Below are positions 14,323 to 25,200 of a stretch of 41,846 nt of DNA, in pieces. The stretch lies in assembly GCA_021738565.1 (NCBI GenBank), contig JAIPBT010000041.1, forward strand, positions 1 through 41,846, given 5' to 3'. Numbering within the stretch: position 1 is the stretch's first letter; the number at the start of each line of letters is the position of its first letter. The notes under the pieces are model-generated. The model did no database searches, was not told the DNA's origin, and saw only the letters and a list, made by a program, of their open reading frames with translations. The translations under genes were made by a program, and so were the position numbers. The DNA comes from Bacteroidales bacterium (GTDB taxonomy: Bacteria > Bacteroidota > Bacteroidia > Bacteroidales > GCA-2748055).

Positions 14323-15591
14323 ATGAGATCAATGCTACTTTTTACCTTCAGTATAGTGATTTTTGCTGGCTGCAGCAAACAAGGAACAACCCTTCAACCC
14401 GATCCCGACAACGGGGGATTGTTGCTGCCAGACGGATTTTCAGCGCTGGTTGTTGCTGAAGACCTAGGTCCGGGACGGCACATCACTGTAAAAGAAAATG
14501 GAGATATTTATGTTTCACTGCGGCGTCTTCAGGATGGAAACGGGGCAGTTGCTCTTCGCGATACCTCCGGTGATGGCAGGGCAGATATTACCCAATACTT
14601 TGGTTCTGTATCAGGAACAGGCATTGAATTGCACAATGGATTTCTTTATTACGGGGCAGATTCAATGGTTGTGAGGTATCCCTTTGAAAATTACGAAGAT
14701 CTCTTACCTGCCGGCAATTATGAGATTATAGCCGGTGGACTGACAGATGAGCGGCAACATGCGGCGAAACCTTTTGAATTCGACGGACAGGGCAATATGT
14801 ACGTTACCATTGGAGCTCCGGCCAATGCATGCATGGAACAAATGAGGACCAAGGGCTCTCCGGGGATGGATCCTTGCCCCCTGCTGGAATACGCTGGCGG
14901 GATTTGGCGATTCAGGGAAGATGTTGTGGGACAAACCCAGTTGGAAGATGGATACAGGTATTCAACAGGAATCAGGCATGCAGTTGCACTCAGGTGGAAC
15001 GACAAGGTGGGAAAATTATACACGGTACAGCATGGAAGGGACCAGTTGCACCAATTCTTCCCGGAATTGTATGATACAGAACAGAGTGCCGAACTTCCCG
15101 CTGAGGAATTCCTGATGCTTGATGACGGTGCGGACTTTGGATGGCCATATTGTTATTACGATCAACTGCAGGGGAAAAAGGTGCTTGCCCCCGAATATGG
15201 AGGAGACGGTGTTGAGACGGGCCGTTGTGAAGCAAAGACCGATCCGGTCATGGCTTTCCCGGGACATATAGCCCCCAATGACCTGGTATTCTACCATGGG
15301 ACCCAGTTCCCGGATAAATACCACAATGGAGCGTTCATCGCTTTTCATGGGTCCTGGAACAGGGCTCCCGAACCACAGGAAGGTTACAATATTATTTTCG
15401 TGCCTTTTGACGGACAACTTCCGTTGGGTAACTGGGAAGAATTTGCTGACGGCTTCTCCCAGTTATCCACCGTTGATAATCCCGGTGATGCTGTCCATCG
15501 TCCGTGCGGACTTGCAACCGGACCCGACGGATCGCTGTATGTTGTCGATTCGCGAAAAGGTAAAGTCTGGAGAATATTTTACAGTGGCTGA
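14323..15591 (+). CDS. Lipoprotein beta-propeller dehydrogenase (sorbosone/glucose dehydrogenase-like)
   Basis: The 422-residue protein is a lipoprotein: signal peptide with lipobox ending FAGC (Cys17). The rest is a six-bladed propeller of the soluble aldose dehydrogenase/L-sorbosone dehydrogenase type. Characteristic pieces are 'GPGRHITVKENGDIYVS', 'YSTGIRHAVALRWN', 'DDGADFGWPYCYYD', 'PNDLVFYHG', 'FIAFHGSWNRAP' and 'PCGLATGPDGSLYVVD'. Such enzymes oxidise sugars or sugar aldehydes, usually with PQQ, at the outer face of a membrane. The next gene, 110 bp downstream on the same strand, is a lipoprotein cytochrome c and is the obvious electron acceptor. No PQQ synthesis genes are nearby, so cofactor and substrate are inferred. 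Confidence 0.85.
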   Translation: MRSMLLFTFSIVIFAGCSKQGTTLQPDPDNGGLLLPDGFSALVVAEDLGPGRHITVKENGDIYVSLRRLQDGNGAVALRDTSGDGRADITQYFGSVSGTGIELHNGFLYYGADSMVVRYPFENYEDLLPAGNYEIIAGGLTDERQHAAKPFEFDGQGNMYVTIGAPANACMEQMRTKGSPGMDPCPLLEYAGGIWRFREDVVGQTQLEDGYRYSTGIRHAVALRWNDKVGKLYTVQHGRDQLHQFFPELYDTEQSAELPAEEFLMLDDGADFGWPYCYYDQLQGKKVLAPEYGGDGVETGRCEAKTDPVMAFPGHIAPNDLVFYHGTQFPDKYHNGAFIAFHGSWNRAPEPQEGYNIIFVPFDGQLPLGNWEEFADGFSQLSTVDNPGDAVHRPCGLATGPDGSLYVVDSRKGKVWRIFYSG

Positions 15592-15704
15592 GTTCAATGA
15601 ACTTCTGAAAGATATTTGCGCTTGCATTTAAGAAACTTTTTTCTTTCCGTATCTTTGGCATGCGATAATGAAGCAATAATTAATATTCTATCAAACTTGT
15701 GTTT

Positions 15705-16169
15705 ATGAAAGCGAACATTATACTTATACCGGCCATTTTACTGCTTTTTTCCTGTGCAGGTAAAACGGAAAAGGGAAAGGAAAATGAAAGTGTAAAAGTT
15801 GTAAAGGAACCACCTGTGGTTGAGCAGCAAGCCGACCTTTCTGATCACCCTGGTCAACCGCTTTATACGCAGCATTGCCTGCCATGTCACCAGGCCGACG
15901 GGAACGGGGTTCCCGGAATGTACCCGCCCATAGTGGAAACGAAATGGGTGAACGGCGATAACAAAACATTGATCAGTATAGTTGTTCATGGTATGGATGA
16001 GGAAATTGAGGTGAACGGGGAATTTTACAATACCATTATGGCTCCACTTCCACACCTTTCGGATCAGCAGGTGTCTGATGTGCTGAATTACGTAAGGCGG
16101 CAATTTGGTTCTTCCACCGAAAAGATCACTCCGGAAGAGGTTAAAATTGTAAGGGAGAATGAAAGTTAA
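15705..16169 (+). CDS. Lipoprotein mono-haem cytochrome c
   Basis: A class I-type cytochrome c that probably takes electrons from the propeller dehydrogenase upstream. The start is placed at the ATG at 15705 and not at the in-frame GTG two codons earlier, because ATG gives the usual MK start of a lipoprotein signal (lipobox FSC, Cys17). Haem is attached at Cys58-Cys61-His62 (CLPCH), and Met112 ('YNTIMAPLPHL') is the likely sixth ligand. A charged linker of about 30 residues after Cys17 suits a tethered domain. 154 residues in all. Respiratory partners are not in the window. Confidence 0.92.
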   Translation: MKANIILIPAILLLFSCAGKTEKGKENESVKVVKEPPVVEQQADLSDHPGQPLYTQHCLPCHQADGNGVPGMYPPIVETKWVNGDNKTLISIVVHGMDEEIEVNGEFYNTIMAPLPHLSDQQVSDVLNYVRRQFGSSTEKITPEEVKIVRENES

Positions 16170-16373
16170 AATCCGGGAGGTAAAAAATATATGGTTGTAA
16201 AGGATGTAGTCGAAAAAAACAGGCTGCATACAATATGCACAAGCGGGAATTCGTGGAATGCAGTCCGTTGGTTAGATCATCCTGCCATGCGGAAAAACAT
16301 TCCGGATCAAAATTAATTACGTTATTCTTTGCACTTAAACTTTTAAAAATCAGAAACATAACAGTTTGAAATA

Positions 16374-17048
16374 ATGTCGTCAGTCATTTTTCAGGACCTT
16401 GGCATGAAGGATTACAAGGAGGTATGGGATTACCAGGAAGAATTGTTTGATCAATGGATGGAATACAAACGCAATGGCGCTTCCGGTAATGAACCTGGTC
16501 AGTACCTGCTTTTCGTGGAACATCCGCACGTTTATACGCTCGGAAAAAACGGTGAAGAAACAAATATGTTGATCCATAAGGAATTTTTAAAGAAGATCGA
16601 TGCTACCTATTACAAGATCAATAGGGGAGGGGACATCACCTACCACGGACCGGGACAGATGGTGGGATACCCGATCATCGATCTTGAAATACAGGAAATG
16701 GGGTTAAAGGATTACATCCATTTTCTTGAAACTTCCATAATTGAGATGTGTGCGAAATACGGTATCCGGGCAGCTCAATCGGAAAAGGTAACCGGAGTTT
16801 GGATCGATGAGGACCACCCCCGAAAAGCAAGAAAAATTTGTGCCATCGGCATTCGTTCCAGCCGCCATGTGACCATGCACGGATTTGCACTCAATGTAAA
16901 CACCAACCTCGATTATTTCACCTATATAAATCCATGTGGCTTCCAGGAAAAAGGCGTTACCTCAATGGAAAAGGAACTTGGACATCCCGTTGAAATGGAA
17001 AATGTAAAGCAAGAACTAAGTGCGATCCTTCTGAAGAAACTGAAGTAA
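16374..17048 (+). CDS. lipB: Octanoyltransferase LipB
   Basis: LipB moves octanoyl groups from acyl-carrier protein to the lipoyl domains of 2-oxoacid dehydrogenases and GcvH, the first step of lipoate synthesis. The 224-residue protein has the family signature RGGDITYHGPGQ (84-95), the active-site lysine at 154 (ARKICAIG), 'TMHGFALNV', and the thioester cysteine at 188 (NPCGF). All catalytic positions are intact. It is monocistronic as far as can be seen: the previous gene ends 204 bp upstream and a separate lipoprotein gene starts 321 bp downstream. lipA is not in the window. Confidence 0.96.
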   Translation: MSSVIFQDLGMKDYKEVWDYQEELFDQWMEYKRNGASGNEPGQYLLFVEHPHVYTLGKNGEETNMLIHKEFLKKIDATYYKINRGGDITYHGPGQMVGYPIIDLEIQEMGLKDYIHFLETSIIEMCAKYGIRAAQSEKVTGVWIDEDHPRKARKICAIGIRSSRHVTMHGFALNVNTNLDYFTYINPCGFQEKGVTSMEKELGHPVEMENVKQELSAILLKKLK

Positions 17049-17369
17049 CGGTTGTATTATCTTCCGGGTATTGGAGAACTGATCGATGGAGCTATACAGC
17101 ATGCTCCGCATCCTTTTCTGCATTCCATATGGTTCAAATCTATTTTCCCTGATATGTATATTCCGCGGATGATACATGGAACCTTCAAAACCAACTTCAA
17201 AGTTAAAATTTATATTTTTCTGAAATCTGTAAATGCGTGGTTTGATCTGGCATTGTTTGATGTAACTGGAAAACCCCCTATCCTGGAAAATATTGAATAT
17301 CTTTACCTTGATTAACCTTTTAGTCAGGCATTGTGAGCATTATATTAAACCAAACAGATCATCAATTTC
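17049..17369. other. Gap between lipB and the GH116-like gene
   Basis: The 321-bp stretch has an 87-codon open frame from TTG at 17052 to 17315, but no recognisable domain or convincing start. Its product ends in 'PPILENIEYLYLD' with an odd composition, so I leave it as non-coding or a decayed gene. No terminator or promoter motif is clear. Confidence 0.4.
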
Positions 17370-20057
17370 ATGAGACATTTAAAAGTATCAATACATTTAA
17401 CTTTGCTTTTCCTCACCTTCTTCTTTTTGTTCTCCTGTATGAAGAAGGAAGATCATCACATTGATATCAGCTATTCCGAAGATCAGTTGCGCTATATCAA
17501 TGTTCCACTCGGCGGAATAGGAACGGGAAACCTTCTTCTCAACGGGTATGGAAGCATCAGGGAAATTGAGATCTTCAACAGGGCATCCGTGGATGAGCTT
17601 CCTCCTTACATGACCTTTTTTACTCTGTATACCAGGAAAAAGGATTATGAACCGGTGGTGAGGATCATGGAGCGGGAATTCCTGAATGAATATCCCAATC
17701 CGTTTGGAAAGCCACGGCAGCAACTGGGGGGCATACCGCGCTTCAGGGATGCAACTTTCCATAATGCATACCCGGTTGTCAGCCTTGACCTTGCAGATGA
17801 AAAAGTTCCCCTTGAGGTCAGTATGACGGCGTGGAGTCCTTTTATCCCAACTGATCCCGTGAACAGCAGTTTGCCATGTGCCATGGTGGAGTGGGAACTT
17901 TACAATGCCGGTAAAGAGAAAGTGGATTTTTCAATTGCTTTTACCATGGGTGATCCCTTTGCATCGGATGCTTTATCAGGTGATGTTCCATTGCAGAAAG
18001 CAATCGAACCTTTCAATGACAAGAAATGGAAGGGATTTACTTTCAGCTCAGGGGATCCTGATACCCTGCAACCCGACCAGGGCAGCCTCAGGGTCCTTTT
18101 ACCGGACCAGGGAAATGTCAGCATTCCCCTGAGTAGCGGAACCTGGTGGGATGATGCACATCTCTTTTGGAATGATTTCTCGGATGACGGCAAACTTGTT
18201 ACGAGAACAGATACGGTTACAACGGAAGGTGCCTCAACAAAAACTGCTGCTGGATTCATTGGCGGAAGTTTGAAACCCGGTGAGAAAACCACCATTCCGG
18301 TGATGTTTGTGTGGCACATACCTTACCGCCGGCTGGAAAGCAATATGTCTTTTGGCAATGATGAAGTCAAAGGGGCTGTGACCAGGAATTACTATACGGT
18401 TCGATTTGATGACATTGATACAGTTACATCCTATATCACTGAAAATTTAGAAAAATTAAGGGATAAAACCTTTTTGTTCAGCAAAGCCATGACCACATCG
18501 TCGGTTCCGGGGGCAGTTCTGGATGCCGCAATCTCAAACAGTGCATCGTTAAAAAGCAACCTGATGATGCAGGATGTGAACGGTGACGTCCATGGATATG
18601 AAGGACTTGGAAATGATTTTGGCTGTTGTGCAGGGAATTGTACCCATGTCTGGAATTATGCACAGACCATGGCGGCATTGTTCCCTTCCCTGGAGAGGAA
18701 CGTCAGGGAAACCGGATTTCTGCATTCAACGCACGATAATGGCTATCAATGCTTCCGGACGGTTTTCCCGCTTTCCGACAACTGGTTTAAAAGTGTTGCT
18801 GCAGACGGACAGATGGGAAACATCATGCGGGTGTACCGCGAATGGAAGATGTCGGGCAGCAATGAATGGCTGGGATTGCTATGGCCGGATGTGAAAAATG
18901 CACTTGAATTTGCCTGGAAGGGAACCGGTGATATTAAGCCCGGACTTGAATGGATGAAAAACCATCCTGTACCATGGGATCCCTATAAAGAAGGAGTGCT
19001 CAGAGGGGATCAGCACAATACCTACGATATCAATTTCTTTGGTCCGAATATGATGACAGGCTCTCTCTACCTGGGGGCCCTGAAAGCCTGTTCAGAAATG
19101 GCCATGGCAATGAACGAGCCGCAAAAATCAAAAGAATACTACGATCTTTATGAGTTGGGGAAGAAAAGGTATGCTGATTTGCTCTGGAACGGTGAATACT
19201 TTGAACAGGATGTTGAGGTCATCAATGGGGTGACCATTCCCGAAAGGTTAAAGTCTCCGCCGAACGCTGAAGGCAGCATCATCCCAAAATACCAGTATGG
19301 AAGCGGGTGTTTATCCGACCAGTTACTCGGGCAGTACCTCGCTTTTATATCCGGAGCAGGTTACATCATGGATACGGCCATGACTCAAAAAGCGCTTGAG
19401 TCTGTTTACACAAACAATTTCCGCAAAGAGATGCGAAATTTTGAGAATGTACAACGCATCTATGCTGCCAATGATGAGCCCGGACTGGTGATCTGCAGCT
19501 GGTCGCACGGTGACAAACCATTGCTGCCTTTCGTATACTCTGATGAAGTGTGGACCGGGATCGAGTACCAGGTGGCCACATCACTGATCTTTACTGGAAT
19601 GGTAGAAAAGGGACTGAACATTACGAAGGCAGTGCGTTCCCGTTACGATGGATCGAACAGGAACCCGTTTGCAGAAATTGAATCTGGCAGGTATTATGCC
19701 AGGGCCATGTCGAGCTGGGGTGTTTACCAGGCCATGTCGGGTTACAGTTATGACGGTATTCGGGAATCCATGAAATTCTCACCCGCTGTGGATGTGCTGC
19801 CCATGCGATTTTTCTGGTCAACCGGCTCCGGATGGGGTACCATCAATGTTGCCAGGGGAGGAATTTATCTTGACTGCCACCACGGCCAGCTTGAAATCGA
19901 GGAACTTGTTCTTGAAGGCAGATCCTTCTTCGTTTTCAGGGAATATGTACCATCGCATGATGCGAAAACCAGGTATACTGAAAATAGACTGTCAATATTT
20001 TTTCCGAAAGACTTTTTACTTGAAGAAGGGGAGGTTTTCAGCATGACAATTCCCTGA
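17370..20057 (+). CDS. GH116-like (GBA2-type, DUF608) lipoprotein glycosidase
   Basis: The 895-residue protein is a lipoprotein (lipobox LFSC, Cys23). Residues 35-330 or so are the beta-sandwich N-domain of the non-lysosomal glucosylceramidase family ('VPLGGIGTGNLLLNGYG', 'HNAYPVVSLDL'). Residues 380-880 are the (alpha/alpha)6 catalytic barrel ('FGCCAGNCTHVWNYAQTMAALFPSLER', written here only in part as CAGNCTHVWNYAQ). The acid/base Asp is present as Asp725 in YSDEVWTG. The segment aligned with the nucleophile of human GBA2 (DGLIE) reads EGVLR here, so the Glu is replaced by Arg545; other bacterial DUF608 proteins may share this. Members cleave beta-glucosides or beta-xylosides. Substrate, and whether this copy is active, are uncertain. 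Confidence 0.82.
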   Translation: MRHLKVSIHLTLLFLTFFFLFSCMKKEDHHIDISYSEDQLRYINVPLGGIGTGNLLLNGYGSIREIEIFNRASVDELPPYMTFFTLYTRKKDYEPVVRIMEREFLNEYPNPFGKPRQQLGGIPRFRDATFHNAYPVVSLDLADEKVPLEVSMTAWSPFIPTDPVNSSLPCAMVEWELYNAGKEKVDFSIAFTMGDPFASDALSGDVPLQKAIEPFNDKKWKGFTFSSGDPDTLQPDQGSLRVLLPDQGNVSIPLSSGTWWDDAHLFWNDFSDDGKLVTRTDTVTTEGASTKTAAGFIGGSLKPGEKTTIPVMFVWHIPYRRLESNMSFGNDEVKGAVTRNYYTVRFDDIDTVTSYITENLEKLRDKTFLFSKAMTTSSVPGAVLDAAISNSASLKSNLMMQDVNGDVHGYEGLGNDFGCCAGNCTHVWNYAQTMAALFPSLERNVRETGFLHSTHDNGYQCFRTVFPLSDNWFKSVAADGQMGNIMRVYREWKMSGSNEWLGLLWPDVKNALEFAWKGTGDIKPGLEWMKNHPVPWDPYKEGVLRGDQHNTYDINFFGPNMMTGSLYLGALKACSEMAMAMNEPQKSKEYYDLYELGKKRYADLLWNGEYFEQDVEVINGVTIPERLKSPPNAEGSIIPKYQYGSGCLSDQLLGQYLAFISGAGYIMDTAMTQKALESVYTNNFRKEMRNFENVQRIYAANDEPGLVICSWSHGDKPLLPFVYSDEVWTGIEYQVATSLIFTGMVEKGLNITKAVRSRYDGSNRNPFAEIESGRYYARAMSSWGVYQAMSGYSYDGIRESMKFSPAVDVLPMRFFWSTGSGWGTINVARGGIYLDCHHGQLEIEELVLEGRSFFVFREYVPSHDAKTRYTENRLSIFFPKDFLLEEGEVFSMTIP

Positions 20058-20148
20058 AACCTGCCTCACTACCGTCTCACCTTGTCCGCCGCAGCTTACT
20101 TTGGGCACCGTAGCATTTATGTGAAGGTGACAGCGAAGGAGGACCGCC

Positions 20149-22143
20149 TCACCGACCCACCTGTATCTTGACGCCTGAAAAGATCGTATTGCCCTTCTGA
20201 GCAGCAGAGACTGAACAAAGGTATATTCCCGGGGGAAGATCCCCGGTATTGTATTCACGGGTGAATGTGCCGGCAGGAACCATCCGGTCGTCCAATATTC
20301 TGACTGTCCTTCCGGAAAGGTCAGTAAGCCTGATCTCAATGTTGCTTTCCTTATGTAGTTCGAATTCTATGGAGAACCTTTCTGTTGCAGGATTTGGGTA
20401 GGTTTTAACATCAAATGTTTGTGCAAAACCTGATTGCTTGTTGCCAATTCCCACGATTTCCCCGTTCACCCACCTGATGAGATGGATCCCGTCTCCTCCA
20501 AAATTACCGGAATATTGCATGTCCTGGCTGTTGTTCCAGTGTTCATGCACACCAAGACTCTGTATGGGACTGTCCATGTCTTCAGGATCATAAACGATAC
20601 CTTCGGGCCAGTATTCACTTGACGCAGCCTGCTGCAGGTAATCATCAATGCCATCTTTCAAAGGACGGTCCTCCCAAACGTCCGATCCTCCCAGTGTTGC
20701 CTCCTTTGCGAGTATGTCAAGACATACGGATTCCAGTGCAACCTGGTCCTGTGAAACAAGTATGGAGTTTGGCCAGTCTCCGTTGAATGGGGCGGACACC
20801 CAGTGTATGGGACCCTCTGTTGCCTCTGTACTTCCAAAGAGTCCGTCAACCAGGAACAACAGTGTGTTTTGACCAAGATATTGGCTTCCCATGATATCCA
20901 CCTGAACACGGTATTTGCCATATCCCAACCTGTCCCACTGGTCATTGTCCTGTGAAGACAGCAGACCGGGGTGCAGGTGTGCTGCCTCGGCCCTTGTCTG
21001 GCTGCCAAAATGATTCTTGGCAGTAAGCGTAATGCCTGCCCTGGCGTGGGCTTTGAGACATGCCAGGTTGATCAGGTAATCGGCCTCTGTTGTCTGGTCA
21101 TACAGGTATTCATATTCTGCTGTGGTCATTACATCGCCCTGGTCAGAATACCAGATATCTATGAGGTTGTCTTTTGTTAACTTCGTCCGGCCAAGGTGGG
21201 TGTAATCCTCTTTGTCGCCGAAATTGACTCCGGGAAAATCAGCAACAATATATTCATAGGTGTGCTGCCACACATGAGACCTGGGATCAGCAATCCAGAT
21301 ATCGGACTCACTTACACCGACAACATTTACAAGTTGGTCAATGATCGCATAAGTTATCCCGGGTGTTGTCTCAGCAATGGGCTCGTGGTCACCTTTCCAG
21401 CTGTCATAACTTCTCTCAAGTGTGGTGTTGTCTGCAAGCCATGATGATGTTCCCTCATTCACTTTTATGAAAATCGTTTCCCCGTTGCTGTAATCAACAG
21501 CTCCTTTACCTTTCTTCTCATTGAAATATTTGAACATGGAACTCCATGAATCAGCATTGTTATCCTCCCCGGTCATAAGCTGCAGTGATGTTTCGATCAT
21601 ACTGCTGATCACTTCCTGGTCGAACTGAGCGGGATCATAAAAAGGAGTTGCCTGGCTGTTGGTAAAATTCTGAACGGTGGCATCCGGGTTCCAGGTCCAT
21701 ACTACCCGTCCGGGTAAAATTCCCTGGCCGGTCCCAATGGGTTCGTTGGGGGTGAATATCGCACGTTCTGAAATGTCAACTGAATTTGCTTTTGCCTTTT
21801 CAGTAATCTGCACGGTTGCAAATATGCCTGAAAAAATGCCCGCGATGATCAGTGCTGCAGCAGGTGTATATCTTTTATGCCGCCATAACCTTCCTGATTT
21901 TCTAAAAAATGCAATGGCCCCCAGGTTGGCCAGGATCCATATAACAAATGTCGACATGATCGGCGCTGCGGTACGCATGCATGGATAAGCGGCTCGTGAA
22001 GGTTTTGGTATTACCCTGAAGAGGAACCACGCCGTGGAAGCAATCCCCATGATAATAAAAAGCAATTTCCCGGTCATTTTCATTGATCGCAACCTGTTGT
22101 ATAGCCGTAACAATCTTCCGCTGTATATCCTTTGTTTTTTCAT
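20149..22143 (-). CDS. DUF362-type protein with N-terminal membrane segments and T9SS domain
   Basis: The start is placed at the ATG at 22143 (664 aa); an in-frame start ten codons earlier is possible. The N-terminus has three hydrophobic segments (about 25-48, 63-82 and 95-115) separated by the motif VIPKPSRAAYPCM. A long DUF362-like domain follows (about 140-570): 'ADYLINLACLKAHARAGITL', 'TAKNHFGS', 'DIMGSQYLG', 'LLFLVDGLFG' and 'SQDQVALESVCLDIL'. The last 80 residues are a type A C-terminal sorting domain ('KTYPNPATERFSIEF', 'LPPGIYLCSV'), implying T9SS export. Multiple membrane segments plus a sorting signal are hard to reconcile. It lies 77 bp after a closely similar, longer paralogue. 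Biochemical function unknown. Confidence 0.78.
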   Translation of the reverse strand: MKKQRIYSGRLLRLYNRLRSMKMTGKLLFIIMGIASTAWFLFRVIPKPSRAAYPCMRTAAPIMSTFVIWILANLGAIAFFRKSGRLWRHKRYTPAAALIIAGIFSGIFATVQITEKAKANSVDISERAIFTPNEPIGTGQGILPGRVVWTWNPDATVQNFTNSQATPFYDPAQFDQEVISSMIETSLQLMTGEDNNADSWSSMFKYFNEKKGKGAVDYSNGETIFIKVNEGTSSWLADNTTLERSYDSWKGDHEPIAETTPGITYAIIDQLVNVVGVSESDIWIADPRSHVWQHTYEYIVADFPGVNFGDKEDYTHLGRTKLTKDNLIDIWYSDQGDVMTTAEYEYLYDQTTEADYLINLACLKAHARAGITLTAKNHFGSQTRAEAAHLHPGLLSSQDNDQWDRLGYGKYRVQVDIMGSQYLGQNTLLFLVDGLFGSTEATEGPIHWVSAPFNGDWPNSILVSQDQVALESVCLDILAKEATLGGSDVWEDRPLKDGIDDYLQQAASSEYWPEGIVYDPEDMDSPIQSLGVHEHWNNSQDMQYSGNFGGDGIHLIRWVNGEIVGIGNKQSGFAQTFDVKTYPNPATERFSIEFELHKESNIEIRLTDLSGRTVRILDDRMVPAGTFTREYNTGDLPPGIYLCSVSAAQKGNTIFSGVKIQVGR

Positions 22144-22220
22144 GATGTTGGTATAGTTGGTTTTAATAAACATTTAACAAGGTTTCCATGCAATGACCAG
22201 AATACAACATTTTTTTTTGA

Positions 22221-25200
22221 TTATTTAACAAACTTCCTTGTGGCAACTGCTCCTTTACTATGGATCTCCAAAAAATACATTCCCCTGTCAAGGGATTCAA
22301 GGTGAATGACTTTTTGAAAGGTATGCTGAACCTTCGGAAAATAATATGTTTCATGCAGTTGCCCGTTAATCCCAAGGATCCTGATAAAAACGTCACCGTT
22401 GAACGATGAATTGAATTTAACGTTCAGGGCATCATTTACCGGGTTGGGATACAACTTTATGCTGTTTTCAATTTCATTAAGACTGATGCCAACATCTGAT
22501 GTTACTGTAAATGTAACGTCTGTTTCAAGCAATCCGTCACTTGCAGTAACGATAACAACAGAAGGGCCCGTATAATCAAGGGATGACTCTATTTTCAGCA
22601 TGTTGCCATCAACTATAGCTGAAAGTTCCGGATCATCGGTTGAAACTGAAAAAATCAGTTCGTCTCCGTCCGGATCGGCAAATACATTGTGGAGGTTGCT
22701 GACAATCGTTTCAGTACTTCCTATCTCATTTACCCTGTAATCATTAATGTACGCTTCAACCTCAGGGGAATGGTTCACTGCTGTTACCTGGAAAGACAGG
22801 GAAGTATTGTAATACATCGCATCAGAGGCGGTTACTGTTACTATTGCAGGGCCCCTGAAACCTGACAGTGCAGTTCCCTTTAATATTTTTCCATCTGCCT
22901 CGACTGTCAGGAGACTTTCAGATGAAGCAGCGTTGAAAGTAAGTACATCTCCATCTTCATCTGAAAAAAAAATTGTAAGATCGGTTAAGATTGTTTGTTC
23001 GACATTCCTTTCCCCGAATTCATAATCAGGCAGGGGAGTCATTGCCTGGGGATAGTGGTTTATGGGCTGACCTGCAGCAGTTAGGGTAAGTACCCCATAA
23101 TCATCAGCCAGTTTCCAGTGGTCATTATAGGCTTCCTGGGTCACCTCAACGGAACCAAAGAAATTATCTCTCGCTGTACCGGGGGTGTCATTGTCGCAAT
23201 AGGCCAGCGACACTCCCATTACTTTGCCTTCCGATAATGCAACCAGCGATGCGTCTTTGTCGGCAGGATCGTAAGCGTCGCTATGAACTTCAAGTGAAAA
23301 TTCCCAGGTGAGGGTGTTTCCGTCCCTTGTCACAGTGAAATCCGGGAAGTGATCGAAATAGTCAGGTGTTGTTCTGTCTCCCCAACTGGTTCCTGCAATA
23401 TCCAGTACATGCGCGATGCTTACACTTCCGCCGTCTACAGGCTGATCAATTGCAATGTGGTAGGAAAATGCATTTTCTGCATCCTCAGTATCCGTGTCAA
23501 ACACGTGTCCCCCGCCGGAATGGTCCTCGTCGATAAAGACTTCAACAATATCATAATCAGGATACCCTCCGTCGGGATATTCATAATTATCGACAAATAC
23601 ATCGTCTGTTGTTTTTACTAGGAAATACATCAGGTTTGTCTCAGAGGACCACATCACCTTAAACCTTCCATTGAAATCCTCCATGGGGATGTTGTTCTCA
23701 CCCCAGGGGATCCACAATTGATCGATGTGATTCCAGTTTGCGGTTTTCCAGCAATCATCATCTCCGATCCCGTCAACTGAAGGAAGGGTTGAAGCCTCCC
23801 TGGCCTCAAAGGTCCCGGCATCAGCCACAAGGTCTGAAGGAATGGCGTAGAGTTCGATTCCCTGATCCTCTCCAAGGTTCTGTGAATATTGTTTCAGGGT
23901 AGGATTGTTCCAGTGTTCATGTACACCAAGGCTTCCGATAGGAGTTCCGGAGTTATCAGGATCATAGGAAATGCCATCCGGCCAGTATTCGGAATCTGCC
24001 GCCTGGTGCAGGTAGTCATCCACACCCTGTGCAAAATTGGGCCTGTCCATCCATTCATCTGCACCGATCTCTGCTTCATGCCTTAAAAAATCAAAGCAAA
24101 CAGATTCAAGGGCAACCTGGTCGAGTGACATAAAAATGGAATTTGGCCAGTTATTATTGAATGGTTGCATCTGCCATTTTACAGGGAATTTCGTTGCCTC
24201 GGTGCCGCCCCACAGGCCATCAACCAGGAAAAGAAGTGTGTTTCCACCAAGTACAGAACTTCCCATGATGTCAACGAGTACACGGTACATTCCGTAATCA
24301 GGCCTTTCTACAATGTCATTCTCCGGAGCAACAAGACCCGGGTGCATGTGTGCTGCTGAACCTCGGTTGTGGGATCCAAAATGGTTCTTTGCTGTCAGCG
24401 TGATCCCTGCTCTTGCATGTGCCTTCAGCGCGGCAAGATTGATCAGGTAGTCTGCATTGACCATTTCAGCATAATAAGTATCGTTAATGGCATCCGGCAT
24501 GTCTGCTCCCTTGTCAGAGAAAAACACGGAAGGTTCGATTGCTTCTGTAAGCATTGTCCTTGTGCCTTCATAATCACTGTCCCTGTCACCATAATTTACA
24601 TTGGGGTATACGGCGGCAAACTTTTCATAGCTGTCCTGCCATATGTGCGATTTCGGATCGGCAACCCAGATGTTTTCCTGTGGAACACCTGCATATTCAA
24701 TAAGTTGTTTTAAAATGCCCAGCGTCACCTGCGGGGATGTTTCAGCAATGGGTGGTTTCGTTGTAACCCTGACCGGATCACTCCAGTTTTCACCGTACCA
24801 CGAAGATGTGCCTTCGTTGATCTTGATAAATATGGTTTCTCCATCAGCGTAGCCAACTTCGCCTTTGCCTTTTTTGCTGTTGAAAATTTTGAAAATCGCG
24901 TCCCAGGAAGTTGCAGCGTCAGGTGAATTTGACAGCGCTGTGATGGATTCGGTCAGCATGGCGTCGACAATTGCCTGATCAGTGTTATCATCTGACACAT
25001 AAGGATCTGTTCCTGTATTGGGACAATTCTCGTCGGTGGCATTCGGGTCCCAGTTCCAGACTACCCGGCCTGGTACGATGCCCTGGGGCTCCCCAAACGG
25101 CTCATTCGATGGGTGGTACACACTTTCGGTTACTGATTTTGTATTGCCCTTTATTTTAAGTGATCCGGTATTTACAAGAACAGCGCTGAAGGCAAGTCCG

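Noticed and set aside
17052-17315. An 87-codon open frame after lipB
   Set aside because: It starts with TTG, has no domain or signal, and its composition does not resemble the neighbouring genes. Kept only as a gap note.
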